Shown: piece by piece, positions 7,051 through 8,149 of the stretch
Layout of the letters: each line of letters starts with the position of its first letter
Position numbering within the stretch: position 1 is the first letter of the stretch
Made by a program: the position numbers and the translations under genes
Assembly (NCBI GenBank): GCA_964444375.1
Contig: CAYUGX010000234.1
Coordinates: forward strand, 1 to 8,149
From: JABHCC01 sp964444375
GTDB lineage: Bacteria > Bacteroidota > Bacteroidia > Bacteroidales > UBA12481
Length of the DNA: 8,149 nucleotides
Direction: 5' to 3'
Notes under the pieces: generated by a model
The model's input: only the letters and a program-made list of their open reading frames with translations
Databases searched by the model: none
Told to the model about the DNA's origin: nothing

Positions 7051-7071
7051 GTATATTTATTGACATTTTAG

Positions 7072-7079
7072 TACTTTTG
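7072..7079 (+). promoter_or_regulatory. Bacteroidota-type -7 promoter element of the Crp/Fnr gene
   Basis: TACTTTTG matches the Bacteroidota primary-sigma -7 consensus TAnnTTTG at every fixed position. Transcription should begin a few bases downstream, near 7082-7086, leaving an untranslated leader of about 32-36 nt before the ATG at 7118. No TTG-type -33 element lies 19-21 bp upstream; the TGA-N6-TCA palindrome occupies that area instead, which suggests activator dependence. Confidence 0.5.
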
Positions 7080-7117
7080 CTTCTTCGAAGAGTATTTGAA
7101 AGAAAGGGAATAGAGGT

Positions 7118-7801
7118 ATGAATTTTACCGGTTGCACAATTGGTACAAATCCGTGTAGTTGTTTTGGCAAGTTGACTCCTGAAGAATTGGAAATGCTGGA
7201 TGCAAATTCAGTGCAGATCTCTTACAGGAAGAAGGAAGTCATTTGCAAGCGTGGCGCTTTTGTATCAGATGTGATGTTTGTTGAAGAAGGCTTAGCCAAA
7301 GTTTACCTCGACAATGGCGAACATTCCCTGGTTCTGAAAATTGTTCCCGGGGGATCTATGTTGGGTTTAGCCTCTGTCTCTGAAGAGAATAACACCTATC
7401 AATATTCGGCCAGTGCATACATAGATACAAAAATCACGCAGATAGATATCAAAGCATTCCGCCAGCTGCTGAATCAGAACAATGATTTTGCCAAAGATGT
7501 TATTGACATTTTAAGTGCCAATAGTTTGCAGATTTATGGCCGCTTTTTTTGCCTGACCCATAAACAGGCGTACGGTCGATTAGCCGATATTTTACTTTGT
7601 CTTTCCGACCGGGTCTTCAAAAAGAAAGTATTCGAATTGCCTCTGACACGAAAAGAATTGGCTGAATTGTCGGGTATGAGCGCTGAAACGGTAATACGAA
7701 TGCTGAGAAAGTTCAATGAAGATGGTCTGATTGATCTGGATGGAAAGCTTATGACTGTAGTTGACTACAACCGTTTGCAACGAATTAGCGAAACGGGCTA
7801 A
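7118..7801 (+). CDS. Crp/Fnr-family transcriptional regulator
   Basis: A 227-residue protein with the two-domain Crp/Fnr layout: an N-terminal cupin-like effector domain (about 16-115), a dimerisation helix (about 118-145, NNDFAKDVIDILSANSLQIY) and a C-terminal winged helix-turn-helix (about 150-223). The HTH reads LTRKELAELSGMSAETVIRML (176-196). E190 and R194 match the DNA-contacting E and R of CRP/FNR, so a TGA/TCA-type site is expected. C6, C13, C15 and C43 lie in the N-terminal part, recalling but not matching the Fe-S cysteines of FNR. In the effector pocket the stretch GGSMLGLASVS and the following strand lack the Gly-Glu and Arg-Ser/Thr residues that bind cAMP in CRP, so another signal (redox, oxygen, NO or sulfur) is more likely. 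AAAGGG about 9 nt upstream of the ATG may serve as ribosome binding site. It is divergent from the cytochrome-rhodanese operon, its most likely target. Confidence 0.92.
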   Translation: MNFTGCTIGTNPCSCFGKLTPEELEMLDANSVQISYRKKEVICKRGAFVSDVMFVEEGLAKVYLDNGEHSLVLKIVPGGSMLGLASVSEENNTYQYSASAYIDTKITQIDIKAFRQLLNQNNDFAKDVIDILSANSLQIYGRFFCLTHKQAYGRLADILLCLSDRVFKKKVFELPLTRKELAELSGMSAETVIRMLRKFNEDGLIDLDGKLMTVVDYNRLQRISETG

Positions 7802-7802
7802 T

Positions 7803-8149
7803 CTAAAAGGGATCAACATTGGGCTGAATTATCACCTGCCTGAACTGCTTATCCTGGTTAAATAATACCATAATGCTCCTGATATCCTCCCGGATGGCTT
7901 TGTGCTCATTGCCCTTACCTGATTTGATTAGTATATTCCGTATATGATATTTCTGGATTTTTTGAATAGCAGGAGCTTGAGGGCCTAAAATGCGATAATC
8001 CCATTTTTTTCTGAGGGCCTGGGCAAAATGGTGAGCACAACGGGCGAGTAGATCAGCATCCTTGTGCTTTAAGCTGATGCTAATTAAGCGTGTAAATGGC
8101 GGATAGGCAAAGGCTTTTCGTTCAGTCATCTCAGTTTGATACATCGCAT
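7803..8149 (-). CDS. priA: Primosomal protein N' (PriA helicase), C-terminal fragment
   Basis: Only the last 115 or so codons are present; the frame stays open to the right edge, so the methionine codon at 8144-8142 is internal and not a start. The peptide matches the C-terminal domain of the replication-restart helicase PriA: EMTERKAFAYPPFTRLI, the ISLKHKD strand, the YRILGPQAPAIQKIQKYHIRNILIK block, and the end VIIQPNVDPF, close to the family's usual …DVDPxx terminus. PriA restarts stalled replication forks by binding fork structures and loading the replicative helicase. The gene ends one base from the stop codon of the Crp/Fnr gene on the other strand, so the two are tightly convergent, with no room for a separate terminator between them. 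There is no evident functional link to its neighbours here. Confidence 0.95.
   Translation of the reverse strand, partial: AMYQTEMTERKAFAYPPFTRLISISLKHKDADLLARCAHHFAQALRKKWDYRILGPQAPAIQKIQKYHIRNILIKSGKGNEHKAIREDIRSIMVLFNQDKQFRQVIIQPNVDPF

Larger units (their letters stand above)
6912..7117. promoter_or_regulatory. Divergent intergenic region between cytochrome operon and Crp/Fnr gene
   Basis: These 206 bp hold the upstream regions of both divergent transcription units. On the regulator side I see a good TAnnTTTG promoter element and a TGA-N6-TCA palindrome, listed separately. Two perfect 10-bp palindromes are present: TACAGCTGTA (6945-6954), which is 34-43 bp before the cytochrome start, and TCTTCGAAGA (7082-7091), around the expected start of regulator transcription. 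I could not find a convincing TAnnTTTG element for the cytochrome operon on the minus strand, so that promoter is unassigned and may depend on an activator. No small ORF or RNA gene is evident. Confidence 0.6.

Noticed and set aside
6992..7053. Inverted 7-bp repeat TACTGAC … GTCAGTA across the divergent region
   Set aside because: A pair of this length is expected about once by chance in 200 bp and it does not extend.
7060..7065. TTGACA, a perfect enterobacterial -35 hexamer, upstream of the Crp/Fnr gene
   Set aside because: No TATAAT-like sequence lies 16-18 bp downstream, and the Bacteroidota-type element at 7072-7079 is too close for it to act as its -33 partner.
7803..8144. A complete 113-residue gene starting at 8144
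   Set aside because: The sequence is clearly the C-terminal part of PriA and the frame stays open to the edge, so the methionine is internal.

Overview
The window looks like chromosomal DNA of a Bacteroidota bacterium. Several independent signs agree: an Omp28-family secreted protein with a C-terminal type IX secretion (T9SS, type A) sorting domain, two lipoprotein signals of the Bacteroidota form (…SSC-KK and …FTAC-KK), mostly no Shine-Dalgarno sequence before starts, and a TAnnTTTG promoter element of the Bacteroidota primary sigma factor type. A multiheme cytochrome suggests a facultatively or strictly anaerobic, respiring member. Genus or order cannot be fixed from this sequence alone.

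Layout, right to left. The 3' end of priA (minus strand, 7803-8149, partial) converges with a Crp/Fnr-family regulator (plus, 7118-7801), with one base between their stop codons. The regulator is divergent, across about 206 bp, from a two-gene minus-strand operon. This operon holds an 11-heme c-type cytochrome lipoprotein (5568-6911) followed 18 bp later by a tandem-rhodanese lipoprotein (4527-5549), and it is closed by a clean intrinsic terminator with a cUUCGg tetraloop (4472-4505). Next comes an Omp28/thioredoxin-like T9SS cargo protein (2993-4435), then a compact minus-strand string: an EamA-family exporter (2079-2951), a class IV PLP aminotransferase (1294-2082), a PatB/MalY-type cystathionine beta-lyase (94-1287) and the first codons of a TIGR01777/YfcH-like SDR epimerase (1-97, partial). 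Two of the junctions in this string are ATGA overlaps and the third is a 6 bp gap.

The most interesting part is 4472-7801. A lipid-anchored multiheme cytochrome and a lipid-anchored rhodanese with two intact Cys loops are co-transcribed. They face a Crp/Fnr regulator that carries several N-terminal cysteines and appears to lack the usual cAMP contacts. The regulator's promoter has a TGA-N6-TCA palindrome at about -38 to -41, the place of a class II activator site. I infer an envelope electron-transfer module acting on a sulfur species (thiosulfate, polysulfide, tetrathionate) or a chalcogen oxyanion, controlled by redox, oxygen or NO. The genes and motifs are seen directly; the substrate is speculation.

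The EamA / class IV aminotransferase / PatB string is probably an amino-acid (perhaps sulfur amino acid) catabolism-and-export operon. No RNA genes, insertion sequences, CRISPR arrays or long repeats were seen. No gene-free stretch exceeds about 206 bp.
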